Source of the DNA: Phlebiopsis flavidoalba
Taxonomy: Eukaryota; Basidiomycota; Agaricomycetes; Polyporales; Phanerochaetaceae
Length of the DNA stretch: 64,000 bases
Assembly: GCA_035772785.1 (NCBI GenBank)
Contig: JAOCPU010000060.1
Coordinates: 124,001-188,000, forward strand
Direction of reading: 5' to 3'
How positions within the stretch are numbered: position 1 is the first letter of the stretch; each line of letters opens with the position of its first letter. Positions 30,122-42,682 of the stretch are shown here, one piece after another. Both the position numbers and the translations under genes were made by a program. The notes beneath the pieces are model-generated. The model did no database searches and had not been told where the DNA came from. It worked only from the letters and a program-made list of their open reading frames with translations.

Positions 30122-30445
30122 AATTGCTTGGCAATGTAGTGATGGGGGACAGTCGCGGTGTGTGGAAAGAGACAGCCTTGCAACTGTGACGTGACGCGTC
30201 ACGGAGCATCGCGCTGACACGCTACGTAACGCGACCGTGATCTGTGACAGCCTTGAGATAATACATCATGCATCAGGGCAGCTGCCTCCACCTGCCTGAT
30301 CGTCGGTCTCTGAGCCTTCTGAAGATCATCAGCGTGTGTTGCTCCTATGTTGATGACAACTATTATATAGATGTGTTGTCCTCACATAGTCTGAAAAGCT
30401 CACCTTGGTGTCCCACTACCATTTGATACTCTCCTTCCTGTCATA
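30122..30445. promoter_or_regulatory. divergent promoter, Ctf4 / DUF6535 copy 2
   Basis: 324 bases between the Ctf4 start (-) and the DUF6535 start (+). The Ctf4 side carries the GTGACGCGTCAC palindrome and the inverted 36-base module; the DUF6535 side carries a TATATA at 30364-30369, about 80 bases before its ATG at 30446. Confidence 0.55.
30186..30248 (-). repeat. Ctf4-upstream module (palindrome plus 36-base unit)
   Basis: The palindrome GTGACGCGTCAC lies at 30191-30202 and the 36-base unit at 30213-30248. Together they form an inverted relative of 21145-21203. The palindrome contains ACGCGT, the core of the MluI cell-cycle box of MBF-type factors, and two TGACG half-sites in inverted orientation. 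It lies 65-130 bases before the Ctf4 start. Confidence 0.75.
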
Positions 30446-33191
30446 ATGGCAACAGAGCCTACTGCGAGGAAGCCAAATCTTACGAAGGATAATAGAGAGG
30501 ATTCCAGTGCCGCTGTACGTTACTTTCAGATCCTGCCGCTACCGTATAACTGAGCCTTCTAAATCTATATGGCATTCTAGACTGGTCGTCTCTCTTTGGG
30601 TTGGCCGGTATCGAGAAACATGTCATGAAAACATGATACCCACATGATGAAAGACTATGTGGATGATATTGATACTCTACTCGTTTTTGTAAGTTGGGAA
30701 TTGACGGCAATCATCTGGCAAATGTCGCGTAATCTCAAAATTCCACTGCATAGGCAGCCTTATTCTCCTCCATCCTCACGACCTTCCTTGTACAAACCTA
30801 CCAGAATCTTTGCAGCCATCTGATTCAGCCATTACGAACCAGCTCCTCGCATACCAGGTTTTCTCACAGCGGAATAATACGCCTTTGCCACCTGCGTTGG
30901 TTGACGATACCGTGTCGTTTATTATGGCGTTTATTATCATCACCATTGCTTCCGTCCCCTCTCCGCACGCTGGACCAACACACTCTTCTTCTTCAGTTTG
31001 ATCCTCGGTCTCGCATCTGCAACTTCTTAGGAATAATGGCGAAACAGTGGATACGCGAATACATGCGCTGGAATGCGCCGCTGGCTACGCCCCGCCAGAA
31101 CGTCCTTGTTCGCCAAATTCGCTTTTGAACAAAGCTGGAAAAATGGAACGTCGATGCGTTTATCTGGTCGATCCCGTCCTTGCTGCAGCTCGCCATGATC
31201 CTTTCCTCGCTGGTATCATCAACTTTGCTTTGGACTCTGGGACGACATAGTCCGCGGCGGGTGCAGTCACGTGTTAATCTCCCACCTTCCTGAGTGGGAT
31301 GCGTCTGTGTTACGGTTCTACCTATCCTGATCAGGCGCTGCCCATGTCAGGTCTCCAACGGCGTGGATTGTTGCCCGCCTCTGGGACTCACGTGGCACTA
31401 CTCATGCTACGGACATGCACGCTATAACACCAAGTGTGGCTCCGGCGCGTACGCCGTTCACGGCGCAGACATGCCTCCAATAGCGTACAGTCGAATCCCA
31501 CCCCCCCTGCGCACCATGACTGTGAAGGACATTCGACGTCGACCCTGGACACGGTTCCGCCATGCACGAGTCAGTTTGTGCCTAGAATTGGCGGCACGCG
31601 AAGCCACACACCTCACACACGACGGCACCTTCTCCCAGCGACCATTCGCAGGTTCGCCCTACCATTCTACTACTCGGTACGCGACCTTGCATGACTTGGC
31701 GGAAACCCCCATTCTTTCTCCGTGTTCTACGATGGGTTGGTTCCCCTTTCCGCCTATCTCAGGACGAACACGTCATGTCATGGCGTAGACCAATGCATGA
31801 GCAGTTTACACCCGGAGCCTTCAAGCTCATTATGTCCAGTCAAACTGATCTTCCTAATGCCAGGGCTCTCACGACGTGGTCCATCGTAGTGGCTTTGGGG
31901 CGCGCCGAGAGCCCCTCCCCACGTGATACCTCCAACAAGTCCAATTTCGCCGCCAATGCCCTCTCGTCAACTCCTGCGCAAAACAATAACACGTCTACGA
32001 GCCTCTCTAGGACTTGCCGTTTGCTGGGAACCAGGCAGCGACGACACAAGACGATTCATATGCACCCTTAGTCCAGGGTTTGCAATCGGAGCTCGCAGCT
32101 CAGACGCGAAACGACCAGTGCTAAGTTTCAACAGCCTGGCTTTTCGATTTTTTGGCCGCAGAGTTAGACAGGACTACCACCGAGGCTGATTGGATGGCCG
32201 ACCTTTTAACCCGACCATATTCACGTCCGCAGGATCTTTGAACCACTCACGGCTGCTATGTATCACATGCTATCAGTGGTACCGCGTCCCACGGCACAAC
32301 AATCAGGCATTTTTGAGTCCAATGCGAGTCTTAACGGTCTACGAGCGATTCTGAATGTCGATGACGACGCTATAACTCACAAACTCTACCTCGACGAACG
32401 AACTCCTGGGTTACGCTCCTTGGCTTTTTGGCTTGCAAGCCGTTATGCGAGACTTTCGCTTTCTGACTCGGGAGCTATTGGTGAGTGGATGCCTCTCTGT
32501 GTTGTCAATATACAGCTCACAAGGTATATCAGATGTTTATGTTGGTTAACGGACGTAACCGTGGGCTGGAAACTCTCCTCCGAGGTTGGACGGATACTCT
32601 GGATTTTCAGCGCTGTCTACCGGACGAGTTGAACATAATGTTCATCGCTTACACTGGGTTTGCAATGGCTTGTGCGAACATCTAGCCAATTCACGCTCCC
32701 ATCATATATTTTTCGCTCATCTGGAGACAAAAGTTCACGTTTTGACGGCAAATATGGCTAAGCGCTGGATACTGCATTCAAGCGCAAGACACAGGGTTAC
32801 CGCTTGTTTTCTATCATTTTACCGGGATATGGACCCATGGATGACTCGCCTCCCACATCACTACACTCACGGAATGCCCGACGTAGTCACGGCCGTCTGT
32901 GGCCTTCTTCATACGGTTCACAAGGGTTTAAGAGACGGCGCATTTCAGAACATCGAAGGGGCTTGGGCAATCAAAAAGTTAGCCTGCACTTCCGTCTCAT
33001 ACAGGTCCACAAGCAGCCACGATTGTGGCGACATAGCATGCTCTTGGAAAGACCACCGATGCCACGAATACCCTGACTCGTGCCCTTTGCTGCAGCAGAA
33101 ACTGCCTCCGATATTCATGGTCTATCTTGACGCCTTCACTGGACCAAACCTTCGCGAATTTTGTACATCGGGGGCTAGCATGGTTAGCTAG
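30446..33191 (+). CDS. DUF6535-family protein (copy 2)
   Basis: Function unknown. Exon 1 is MATEPTARKPNLTKDNREDSSAA (ATG at 30446); an intron 30515-30580 follows, then MMKDYVDDIDTLLVF, a second intron and AALFSSILTTFLVQTYQNL. ITNQLLAYQVFSQRNNTPLPP and the hallmark KQWIREYMRWNAPLATPRQN (near 31040-31100), then VDAFIWSIPSLLQLAMIL, form the membrane domain. The C-terminal half contains LPNARALTTWSIV (near 31850), AFWLASRYARLSLSDSGAIGEWM, VNGRNRGLETLLRGWTDTLDF and PPIFMVYLDAFTGPNL near 33105. The overall size (about 850-900 residues) and domain order fit large DUF6535 proteins, and intron positions match copy 1. An in-frame TGA near 30635 and several homopolymer frame breaks (for example the TTTT near 31125) mean it is either miscalled or non-functional. 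The 3' limit is approximate. Confidence 0.8.
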
Positions 33192-34553
33192 GAAAAACAC
33201 AACCTCTGAAGGGTTTCAAGCCGGAGGATGCGGCCTTTAGCGGGGATGCAGACAATCTTTCCTTTGCCGCTCCTTTCCCCCATCTCTGCCGAATAGTGAA
33301 TCTGGCTGCTTATTCAATTATCCGACCTCTGGTAGTTAATCACATTTCCTCCATGTCTTGCCAAATGGCCGTTTTGAACGCAGATTGACGTGACCCAAGC
33401 CGTTGTCGAACGTTGAACTGTTAACCCGGTGAGTCTGTGAAAACTTACCTCGAGCCAGTATAATTGATAGTAGGAGAGGATGTGACGATGATGTGATTAT
33501 TACCAAGTCATTTACATCCATCCATCCCGTTTTCTCTTCAATTCGTAACTGTTGACTACCAATAAACAAGCGCCCTCACGTGATGCCGACGCGCTCGAGC
33601 GACGCGCTATGACGCGTCTTAGACGCGTTAGCGCCCGTCCGCGAAACATAAATACGCCGTCTGTCTGTCGGGCAGAGTCCCAGGGTTGCACTTTCTAGGT
33701 GACCTTACCAGGGATGCGGTGGGACCGCGACGAACTGGGGACTGGCTGCTTGGGATCGCGTACAGGCGGGAACAGATCCTAGATCTTCCCGTCTTTCGAA
33801 CGATCGGCTCTCTCGCGTTAGTACACTTCTCAGTCGAGTCGGTACGTGCTCGAGGGCGCCTCCGATGCTGATGTGGGTAGGTTGTTGTTCAACGGCATCA
33901 AATGTGTGGTCTTGGACCCGTAATCAGTGGCCAATGGTTGCGGGGGGGCGCACTAAGCTAACCGCTCGACGGCCCTGAACTCCCCATACCCCTTGCGACT
34001 CTCTACAAGGCAGCCATGTTTTTCTCGAGGGACGGGTGCGGACCTTTTCGTGGTCCTCGGGACGAGTAGCTCGCTTTGCGAGTGAAACCAACACGCACCC
34101 AAGCTACATAGTCCCTAAGTACCCACTCAGTGCTTCGTGTACCCACTGTTCATTTGATATCAATGCAAATTATTACTGACTGCATGGATCAAAGGGATTT
34201 CGGTTTTCTTTTTGAACTTCCACGTATCGCCATCACTTCGTGAATCGAGAGTGAACGGGTACAATAGGTACCATTGAAGTAATTCCAGCTCAAGACGGTC
34301 AGTGATGTCTTGTTTGATGACTACGATCACAGGTCTCAAAGTTTTACTTACCCTTTTGTTATGTCATCAGCCGTCGACGCTTACCCCCTCAATCACCCGG
34401 CTCGGGGACTTGTTCCCCGGACGTAGCCACACCATCACTTGACCGTCTGGGTGCCGGCATGATTCCTTCCCAACGCCTAACTCGAGATGAAACTTGCTAT
34501 TGCCCCTGTTTCTTCACCAAGCTATCACCCTACAAGGCTGACCTGCTGTCACA
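33192..34553. other. intergenic, TGACG/ACGCGT cluster
   Basis: No gene is supported. At 33575-33640 a cluster contains CACGTGATG, several GACGCG words and ACGCGT at 33612-33617 and 33623-33628, like other clusters upstream of genes in this window. It lies nearly 950 bases from the next gene start, so its target is unclear. Confidence 0.45.
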
Positions 34554-36094
34554 ATGCGAGCGTTTCACCATTGAGAAGTATGCGCATCCCAACGCAAATC
34601 CCGCTCACGTTGGACGCTCCGGAGCCAAAGGCGGGTCCAGACGAGTTTACTAGTTGATGTATACAGTGCCGGCCTGAACTTCTTCGACGTGAGTACACGG
34701 GAACGCTCTATGCAGACCGATTAGCTCACCGCTCGTCCCCCTTAGATTCTGCAAGCTCAGGGCAAGTATCAGAACCAGCCCACCATTCCCATTCGTGAGT
34801 CTCCATCTCTTCTCGCACCATTTGCACCAGCTGACGCTACAATCGCTAGGTTCTGGGCTCCGAGTTAGCTTTGAAGATTGCGGCAGACTCGCGCCATACC
34901 TGCGGGATGCCCGTTCAAGCCGGGAGACCGCGTATTTGGTGCATCGCAGGGTGCCTTCGCAGAGAGGTCCGCAGCGAGAATGGCGGTTCCTCTCACCGCT
35001 CCGGAACAAACATCACCTTCGACCAAGGCGGAGGTACGGTTACTTTCAATGGGGTATTTAGTCTGCAGACATGTATGGTAGGCTCATGTCTCTCAGGGTT
35101 GCAAGTTACCTGGCCCCCCAGCTACGAATCGCTAGTTGGACACGCCGACTTGAAAGCCAGGTCGGTTCTTTCTGAACTGTCTGCGTTGATTACTTACTGA
35201 TCGATTTCTAGGCGAATGGCTTCTTGTTCTCGGAGCCTCCGCAGGAGGTGTAGGCAGTTCCGCGGTACAACTTGGCAAGGGTAGGCACGTTCACCTCAGG
35301 CGCACAACGGCAATCACTGATATTTTTCAGTTTCTGGGAGCTAAAGTCATTGCCGCAGCAAGCTCTCAAGAAAAGCTGGACGTCTCTTTTTGAAGCACTG
35401 CGGAGCAGACTATGCTGTGGATTACTCCTATGGAAGAAGGGCTGGCAGGACGAGGTCATGAAGATTACAGGTGGCAAGGGGCGTAAACGTCGTTTATGAT
35501 CCAGTCGGCATGATTAGAGGTATTTATTTTGCTTGTTGCACCTACGGCAAGTACTCATAACCGTTTTAGATTGTTTGAAATGTGCTGCGTGGAAATGCCG
35601 CTTGATCGTGATCGGCTTTGCAGGTGGCAAAATCGAGAGTGTAGGAACCCCGTTTTTCTAACCACTGCATATTTCATATTCATCGTTTATGCCTTAGTTG
35701 CCCTTGAAACCTGGCTCTTCTCAAGGGAGTTAGTGTCCGATCGTTGGCGCATTTTGGGGAGGCACTAACCGGTATGCTCACGTTTTGGAGCATACTACCA
35801 CCCCTCAAACTCACAAACGTTTATAGTCAGGGCCCCGGAACGCGTTCCAATTGTGATGAACGCTCTCTTGGAGTACGTATATTAGACTGCGCGGAATCTA
35901 TCGGAGATCCCTTCTAACTTTGTCCGTAGATTGCTTGCGTCTGGACGTATCGCCCCAGTTGTCTACCCAGATGTCTTCCCTCTGGACCGCCTCGCGGACG
36001 GCCTGCTTTGCGCTGGAGACAGCGCAAAACATGGGGAAAGGTGATCGTGCACATCAGGGACGAGGAGCCTGCCACATCCAAGGCGAAACTCTAG
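34554..36094 (+). CDS. zinc-type quinone oxidoreductase-like MDR enzyme
   Basis: Medium-chain dehydrogenase/reductase, probably NADPH-dependent and acting on quinones or enones. The ATG at 34554 gives MRAFTIEKYAHP after removing one T from the run at 34563-34565. VDVYSAGLNFFDILQAQGKYQNQPTIP is the typical substrate-side segment, then an LGSELALKIA-like piece, AGCPFKPGDRVFGASQGAFAE and WPPSYESLVGHADLKA. The Rossmann motif VLGASGGVGSSAVQLGK is near 35228-35280, followed by LGAKVIAAASSQEKLDV, HCGADYAVDYS, KITGGKGV, VVYDPVGM and MNALLE. After an intron LLASGRIAPVVYPDVFPLDRLADG leads to KTWGKVIVHIRDEEPATSKAKL and TAG at 36092-36094. No structural zinc cysteine cluster is seen, as usual for this subgroup despite the name. 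It converges on COG5 with about 100 bases between. Confidence 0.88.
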
Positions 36095-36197
36095 TTTATC
36101 TCGTTTTGTAACATATCCCTTTAACACTATTCCCGGACCCTTTGGACATCTGTATGTAAGCTACTCAATATATATCAAGGCCGTCGCACCCTACGCT

Positions 36198-39100
36198 TCA
36201 GCCCTGCTCGTGCGCATTTGCGAGCACCGTCCGCGCAAGCTGCACGTACTCCGCGGCTGGCTCCGTATCCGTGCCTTCCGCTTCTGCAACTTGCTCCCAG
36301 TGCGACAGGTCGCCCTCCACGAGCGTCCACGCTTCCTGTTCCGTATGCTCGTTCACAGAAGACCAGCGCACATACTCTGCCTCTGCCCAGTCCGTGGCAG
36401 CGAATGTGGCAACGTGATTGGCGAGCGAACTAAAATGTGGTGCAGCCACGATGAGCGGTGTTATGGAGGCCCAGCGTGTGTTTTGGTGAGGCAAGTAAAG
36501 TGTTCTCCAGGAAGAGCAGTTGTCTAGCATGTGTCAGCGTCACTGCAAGTTGCACGTATCAGATATCGATATACGTACCGCATGGCGCGAAGGGCTCTGT
36601 ATTCCTCGCCGACGCTGTCCCAGTCGGCACCAACCCCCGTTTTCTTCTGGGTAGGGGTCTGCCATGAACGCGCTCAATGGCGCGAACTCAAACTCGGTCA
36701 TGTCGCTCGTGAGCTGGAGTTTCCCGGTCTCGCCGAGTGGTTTGGCGATCGACGCGTGCAAAAGGAAGTGTGTTTTGATGACATACTTCGCAATGCTGCC
36801 GCACCCTGCCATGCCGTCAGCCAACCTGAAGAGGGAAGTACAATAGCATATACTCGCCATTCGCGAGAAAGGTCGGTACATTGAACTGGGAGAGGACTCT
36901 TTATCTGCCTCGACCATTCACATATGTCAACTTCTCCGATAGGGTCTTTCATTATACGGGCTCGCGCCACCAGACCCCATAGCTGACATCGGGTCTGCGC
37001 TGGTCCCAAAGAAGTCCCCATGCGGATGAAGTTTTCGCAATGATTGCGCCAACCTCTCGCCTCACACTGCTGAGAGTACAGTGATCGATCGACAATCTGC
37101 TCAAACTTAGTGTGTATGCTCTAAGATGCACGTTAGAGACGTAAAATGGCTGAGGGGGAGGGCCAAACCTCGATGGTGGGCTTGAGGAGGGTCGTGACGC
37201 TGTCAGGATATTCTTCCTGCAACTTATCCAGCCTGTTCCAGCAGTGGTACAGACAGACAAGATGTCGCCACTTGGCCGTTGACAGACCGGATGCTGTGGC
37301 GTTGCTGCAGGGGGCCGAGGAAGCTGACTGCTGTACGGTCTCTAGAGATCTTTGTCCTCATCAGCAAATCGCGTGTCAAAGACGGGTCGAGAATACGCGC
37401 ACCAAGCTATCTGCTCGCGATTCAACAGGCCTTCTAGACTCGTCGCCGCGTTCTTTTCGCCCACTCCGCACGTACGAGCAATGGTTCAAATTTGGCACTG
37501 TCCAGCGTCATTCGCCACGGTCCGTGCAATATTCGTACCTTCTGACTGCCCCGGTGGATCCCGCGGGCCGCCATTGGCGAATGCAGATGATATCGACTCG
37601 TTGAGGTCAGGGGGTTGTAGAGCGAGTGAGATAGAGGGATTCAAATATGCTGAAGGAACGCAGCACAATAATCGTGTCTCTGGGCTGATTTCGTTGTAAG
37701 CACCATAAATCCGATAGACTAGAATGACGTACCTTTGCTGATTCGGAGTGTATACAGTGTCTGTATGCACCGCTATTTTGGCAAAGAATGAATTGAAAGA
37801 GTCGCAACAGACGAGGGTACCCAGTGCTGAGAGTCTGTTGCAGGAATGTCGATCCTGGGAGTCCCGTTGTTACTCACGATCAATGGAAAATATGGAGCTT
37901 CTCGCCTTTGGCAGCATCTTTGACTTGCTTCTCCAAGCTCTGCCCAAGAGCAGCCCAGAACGATACGCTTGGTTTGTTCTCTAATACCTTCATAGCCTCA
38001 TCCAAGAACCCGACTTTGGTCACAAGATCCTTCTTGACCGTCAGCACCTTTTCAAGGGTGTATACCTTGATGCAGCAATCCGCCATCTCTTTCGACAAGA
38101 CTTTCAAGACTATTCCACAAACCGCAGCCTGCCATTGCGGCGCGGTCACATTCGTAGGTTCCGTACGGAACCGCGACTTGTACAGTGTTGACGCTGTTGA
38201 TGAGGATGATGCATCTGACTTGAACATGAGACCGAGTACGATGGGTCTAGTGAGCGTAGATGACACCTTTGGGAAGTACTTCTTTGGCTATACGCGTCGA
38301 GTCGAAAGCGTAACGGATTCTACCTTCAACGGCGTCGCTGAGATCTGAGACAAGGTTCTGCACTAGTTCAGGGAGAACCCGAAGATTGTGGGCGGTTTGA
38401 AGGGAGGATGCGAGGAGGGATTGGTTCTGATTCGTTTAAGTGTGAGTAAAGGTTTGTGTCACGCAGAACATCTATAACCCACAAGTGTTCTGAGACCATT
38501 TATGACCATCTGTTCCATATCGGAGGTGACGCGAGAACGTGCTGAGTCGATAAACGGAAGATACGCTGAAACCGCTTTGACAGAAGACAGTTCTATAGCT
38601 GGAGTGGAAGGGTCATCTGATGGATCCGAGCCCTCTTCAGGTTGAAGAAGTGCGACTGTTTTGAAATTGAAGGCGACTCTCCAGCCAATGTTATGGGATA
38701 CTTACCCAATTCCGCAATTGCTCAGATGCGCGGCCTTTGCAATTGTCCTCATTTCCTTATCGTCTTCTTCCTGTGTTTCCAGCGGTTGTCGCCAATGAGT
38801 CGACACTCTTTCGGCTGGTCGTCACTTGTGAAGACTTCGGCATTATTCATGCTACTGCTCGCTTCGCGTTAGACCCAGAAGTACGAATACAGTTGCTATT
38901 CTCGGGGGAGCGGTCCATCTCAGCTAGCTGGAGCTGCAGTCGTCTTGTGCAGCACAACAAAATCGAGAACGTGCGTCGTAAGAGCTCGGAGGCTTGTTGC
39001 AGACGTTCCAGACGATTGACAGTGAGATTATGTCAGCGTGTTGATATGGTACAGACGCAATCTTCTGACGAAGCCTATTAAGATCATAGGTAGGTAGACG

Positions 39101-39632
39101 ACTAACCCCCCCCCGCCACACACAAGCTTTGATCGCAAATCAATACGCACTTGTCTAGAGATCCATCGAGCGCCGTCAAGCCACTTTTAAGCTGAAGAGC
39201 CAAGGAGGCCTTCGAGTTCCGCCACCCACCCCCGCCGCTGGACGAGCAAGTCTTTCGTGATTGGGTCGTACCTTCGTATGTGGATACGGACTCACTAAAT
39301 GATACTGTTTCCTGCCCGAGATGGAGGATGAGCTGACTCACGACATTCTTAAGCTGCTTCTCCACGTCCCTCTATGTTAAAACTTAGCTTTTTGAAATGG
39401 CGACAGATATATCCTCCGGCGTCCGCTCCCGGTCGTGGTAAGCTTTGCAAGCCTTTAGTACGATTTGGTGGGCCCCAGCTGAGAGGAGGATGGGGGGTAT
39501 GGCTCGCCCGCGAGCACTGCGTTTTGCATAAGTCATTGGATCCGAAGTCAGGGTGGGCAAACACAGAGTAGTCTGCTAGACGAGAGGCATAAATTAGAGC
39601 TAGAGAACTGGACCGCGACACTGACCAGTCAT
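36198..39632 (-). CDS. COG5: conserved oligomeric Golgi complex subunit 5
   Basis: COG5 belongs to lobe B of the COG tether, which captures retrograde vesicles at the Golgi. N-terminal pieces are DYSVFAHPDF (after a short first exon), KLSFNIE and EKQLKNVVS. A middle region reads MADCCIKVYTLEKVLTVKKD (near 38090-38030), FLDEAMKVLENKPSVSFWAAL, VHTDTVYTPNQQ, YLTRST, LNESISSAFANGGPRDPPG and EGTNIARTVAN (near 37520). C-terminal landmarks are GSIAKYVIKTHFLLHASIAK, PLGETGKLQLTSDMTEFEFA, AEYVRWSSVNEHTEQEAWTLV and AAEYVQLARTVLANA. The stop is at 36198. The start ATG at 39632 is uncertain because the first exon is short. Many small introns and several frame breaks occur. Assignment rests on the run of middle and C-terminal motifs; no catalytic residue exists to check. 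Confidence 0.85.
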
Positions 39633-40123
39633 GGAGAGAGCCTGCCTATTGTAGACGCCAGACGTCACGCGTACCACGCCACGTGCCCGAATCAGACGCG
39701 AAAGTCCATCCGTAGTCGCCTTACGACCTGTCACAGCGTCACGCATTACGTTTAGTCACGCTACCGTGCGAAAACCACCAGCAGCGAGTCGGTCTTCTTG
39801 ATCGTTCCCGCTCGGGGATTCACGATCTGCGCTTGTCTTGGACCCTCATCGACCTTGCTGACCACATTGCATTCTTTGCCTATTTTCAGGCAATTTTACA
39901 CGCTTTTCATACTCTTCAAACGCGACAATGCTTAGCAAAGAGGTCTTTCAGCCAACGCGTGACGTCAAACGCTTATGGTCATGTATTGGGATTTAGTTCC
40001 CTGATGGCTCTCACTGCCCCTCTCCACTATCGCTTCCTACCTACACTCTCTGCGCCTCTCACAACGCCCACATCCTGTCCTCTCAACAAACAACCTTCCA
40101 GAACTAACAGCTCTACCACTGGG
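39633..40123. promoter_or_regulatory. divergent promoter, COG5 / Gly-Tyr-rich gene
   Basis: The spacer contains ACGCGT at 39667-39672 and 39955-39960, the latter followed directly by GACGTC, and several GTCAC words between 39660 and 39775. This is the same word set as upstream of SMC3 and Ctf4. No TATA box is evident. Confidence 0.45.
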
Positions 40124-41827
40124 ATGAGCTATCCTTCGTCCCTCGACTACTATCGCTCGACCCATCCGGGCTGGGGAACCTCTCAGCTGCGCTTTAGAGA
40201 ACCTCCACCGCCTGCATTCACACCTTCTCCAACATGTAAGTTTACGACACCTTGGCATATCATTGCAATTCGATTGTTGACCCGGGTTTCCATTGAACCT
40301 TGCAGGGAGTGGATGGGATTACTATCGCGCCTACGCTGCCAATCCCAATCAAGATTTGTACTACACTGTTTATGAACCGTACTCGGGGAATTTGGTGCGA
40401 ATGGCGGAGCTGATATGCAAGAAGCTAGACACTGGCAACGACGTGGTCTACAGTGGCATGGTATGTATCCATCGAGTGGCACGAATGTCGTTCGCCTGAT
40501 GTACTTCTGAAGGTAAAACCCTGCAACGCTTCTCCCTCAAGAAATTGGGATGGCTGCAGCGTACGAAGCATACAGAATGTGGAAGTATCACCGTGGACCT
40601 CTCTTTGACGCCACTGATGTCTGGTGGTATGGGCGGATCTGTCGAGCGGGTCAGAGAAGCCCTTGTCGGGTTAGCAATCGCAGAAGGTACGTCAATTATT
40701 ATCACTGCATGCTAGACTTAACACGGTGACTGACACCCGGTACCCATAGCGAGTCGTCTCTGGCAATACACCGGGCGGGCTATGGATACCTACGGATTGC
40801 GCGACTGCACTGCCTCGAGTCTGCTGCGCTTTCAGCTTTCCGTATTTCCTACGCGGTCCGTACGTCACCTGTCCCCCATCCGCAAATGAAAAACATCTTC
40901 AACACCGCATCTATTCATACCTAGGTCCTCGAGGCAGCAGATGCATACGGATCAAGCTACCCTGCCGGCGGCGGCGTCCCTATGCCCGGTAGCCTCGGAG
41001 GCGAATCATACACCGAGCCGTACGAAGACCCTTATCGTCGTGCTAGGAGACATTCTACCTCCGTACCGATGGTTCATGCAAGCAGCAGCAACACCATTGG
41101 TGTTGCAGCTGGTGGCGTTGGTGGATTCGCAGCCCAGGCCCTCCGTCTCCCTACATGGGAGGCTCACCTATGCCGATTCCTGGACGCCCAGCCTCTCGCG
41201 GCTCAAGCATTGGCGTCGCGTCGCCTTATTCCGGGGGCCTCGGAACACGCCCCCCATTCCCGCCCTCTGGAGTGCCCGTATCACCCTACGGTGGTGCAGG
41301 AATTCCACCAACGGCACCATCATATGCCAACATCGTCGAGCATGGGTGCAGGTGCGTGCCCATGGGAGCGCCGAGTGCGGGAATGCCGATGGGCGTACCC
41401 CAGCTACGCGGGCAGCGCAGGTCTCGGAGCCGGAGGCTACCCCCAAGGGCGCGCTCTCTCGATCGTACAGCGGATCAGGCCTCGCGGGCCCGTACGGTGC
41501 TGGCGCCAGTATGGGTACCCAGCCATACGCCGGCGCAGGATACGGACAAGGCGCTATCCACAAGGCGCCGCAGGAGGCATGTATCCCCAAGCAGCAGGAG
41601 GCACATATCCCCAAGCTGCTGGAGGCGCGTATGGTTATCCTGGTGCCGGGGCAGGTACTGTTGGCGTCGAAGTGGATGGTCGGGTCATACCCGCGCAGCC
41701 CGGCTCGACTATTATTATCAAGTCTCGCCCAAGGAGGCATAGCCACCGACACCATCGCTCTAGGAGTATCGAGCCGTTCAGAGATGAGAGATACGGCAGA
41801 GAGGGCGTATCCTATGCGCGATACTGA
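40124..41827 (+). CDS. Gly/Tyr/Pro-rich hypothetical protein with basic tail
   Basis: I do not recognise a named family. The start MSYPSSLDYYRSTHPGWG (ATG at 40124) is followed by PPPAFTPSPT, an intron (about 40235-40305) and a folded-looking region: GWDYYRAYAANPNQDLYYTV, AELICKKLDTGNDVVYSGM, IGMAAAYEAYRMWKYHRGPL, VREALVGLAIAE, LWQYTGRAMDTYGLRD. The second half is low complexity: SSNTIGVAAGGVGGFAAQ, repeated PQAAGG(M/T/A)Y units near 41570-41640, GAGAGTVGVEVDGRVIPAQP and IIIKSRPRRHSHRHHRSRS, ending VSYARY at 41825-41827. The repeat part is likely disordered; the His/Arg/Ser tail could bind nucleic acid or membranes, which is inference. Frame shifts occur in the repeats. It shares a divergent promoter with COG5. 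Confidence 0.7.
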
Positions 41828-42682
41828 TAGGACTCCCGGCTTCCGGTATGTCTCCTGAACACACGAAATTGTGAAATATTCTAGTCGATGAAATGGTTTT
41901 GAAAATCAAGGCAAATCTGATGGAAAGTACTTGTAGCATGTTTTTTATTCTTCGGGAAACTAGTATAGTTTAGCTTGACGCCTTTTCAATGGTCCCCCAG
42001 CCCCGACTCGGTCTATGTACGTACGATGTCTCCTTTTCAACTCGCACTCGGGTGACTATTTTCCGTTGGAAGATGTATAGTATACTGACGAAACTATGAA
42101 TTCTATGATTTGCAAGTCAAATTATATGGATCGCGCCGTGATCTTTACTTTATTTCCAGAGCGCGATCTAGCTCAAGCTCGACCCGAGGAACCACAGAGG
42201 GACAACGTCGCGACGCACCAGACACACGGTAAAGACGCCCGACTTACAACTCTACGTGTGGCGTCCGGCAATCTCCGGAAGGGTAATTGCTGGCGGCGTC
42301 AAAACACCGTTCTGTTCTCTCGTAGCCTTCATGACTTGCGATTGCGAGTGGACGCCATTAAGTGACAATGGGTTTGGCAGGGTTTATAGCATGGTGGCAT
42401 GTGCGCGTACGCACAGGCAACGCTGCATGTCGTGTGCTTTCATGTCTTTGCGGTCAGGCCTTGATTTGGGGACGCGGCGGTCTGTAGCGGCTGGGCGTTT
42501 CAATGTCAACCGCTTCAGCCTCTGGGCTGACAGACATGCTGGATATATGTCGCTGGCAGTCCGTTCTGTAAGCCTCGTGTTCTCTGCTTTTTCTCTCTCG
42601 TGCTCTTGGCTACTGTTGTCTCGATTTCTGCTCTTTCTTTACTATCGTCCCCGCTCGTTCGATACATCATCTGAAGGTACAG
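41828..42682. other. intergenic, possibly 5' exons of the next kinase
   Basis: No conserved protein was identified. Pyrimidine-rich sequence at 42580-42670 may be the 5' leader or first intron of the downstream kinase gene. Confidence 0.4.
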
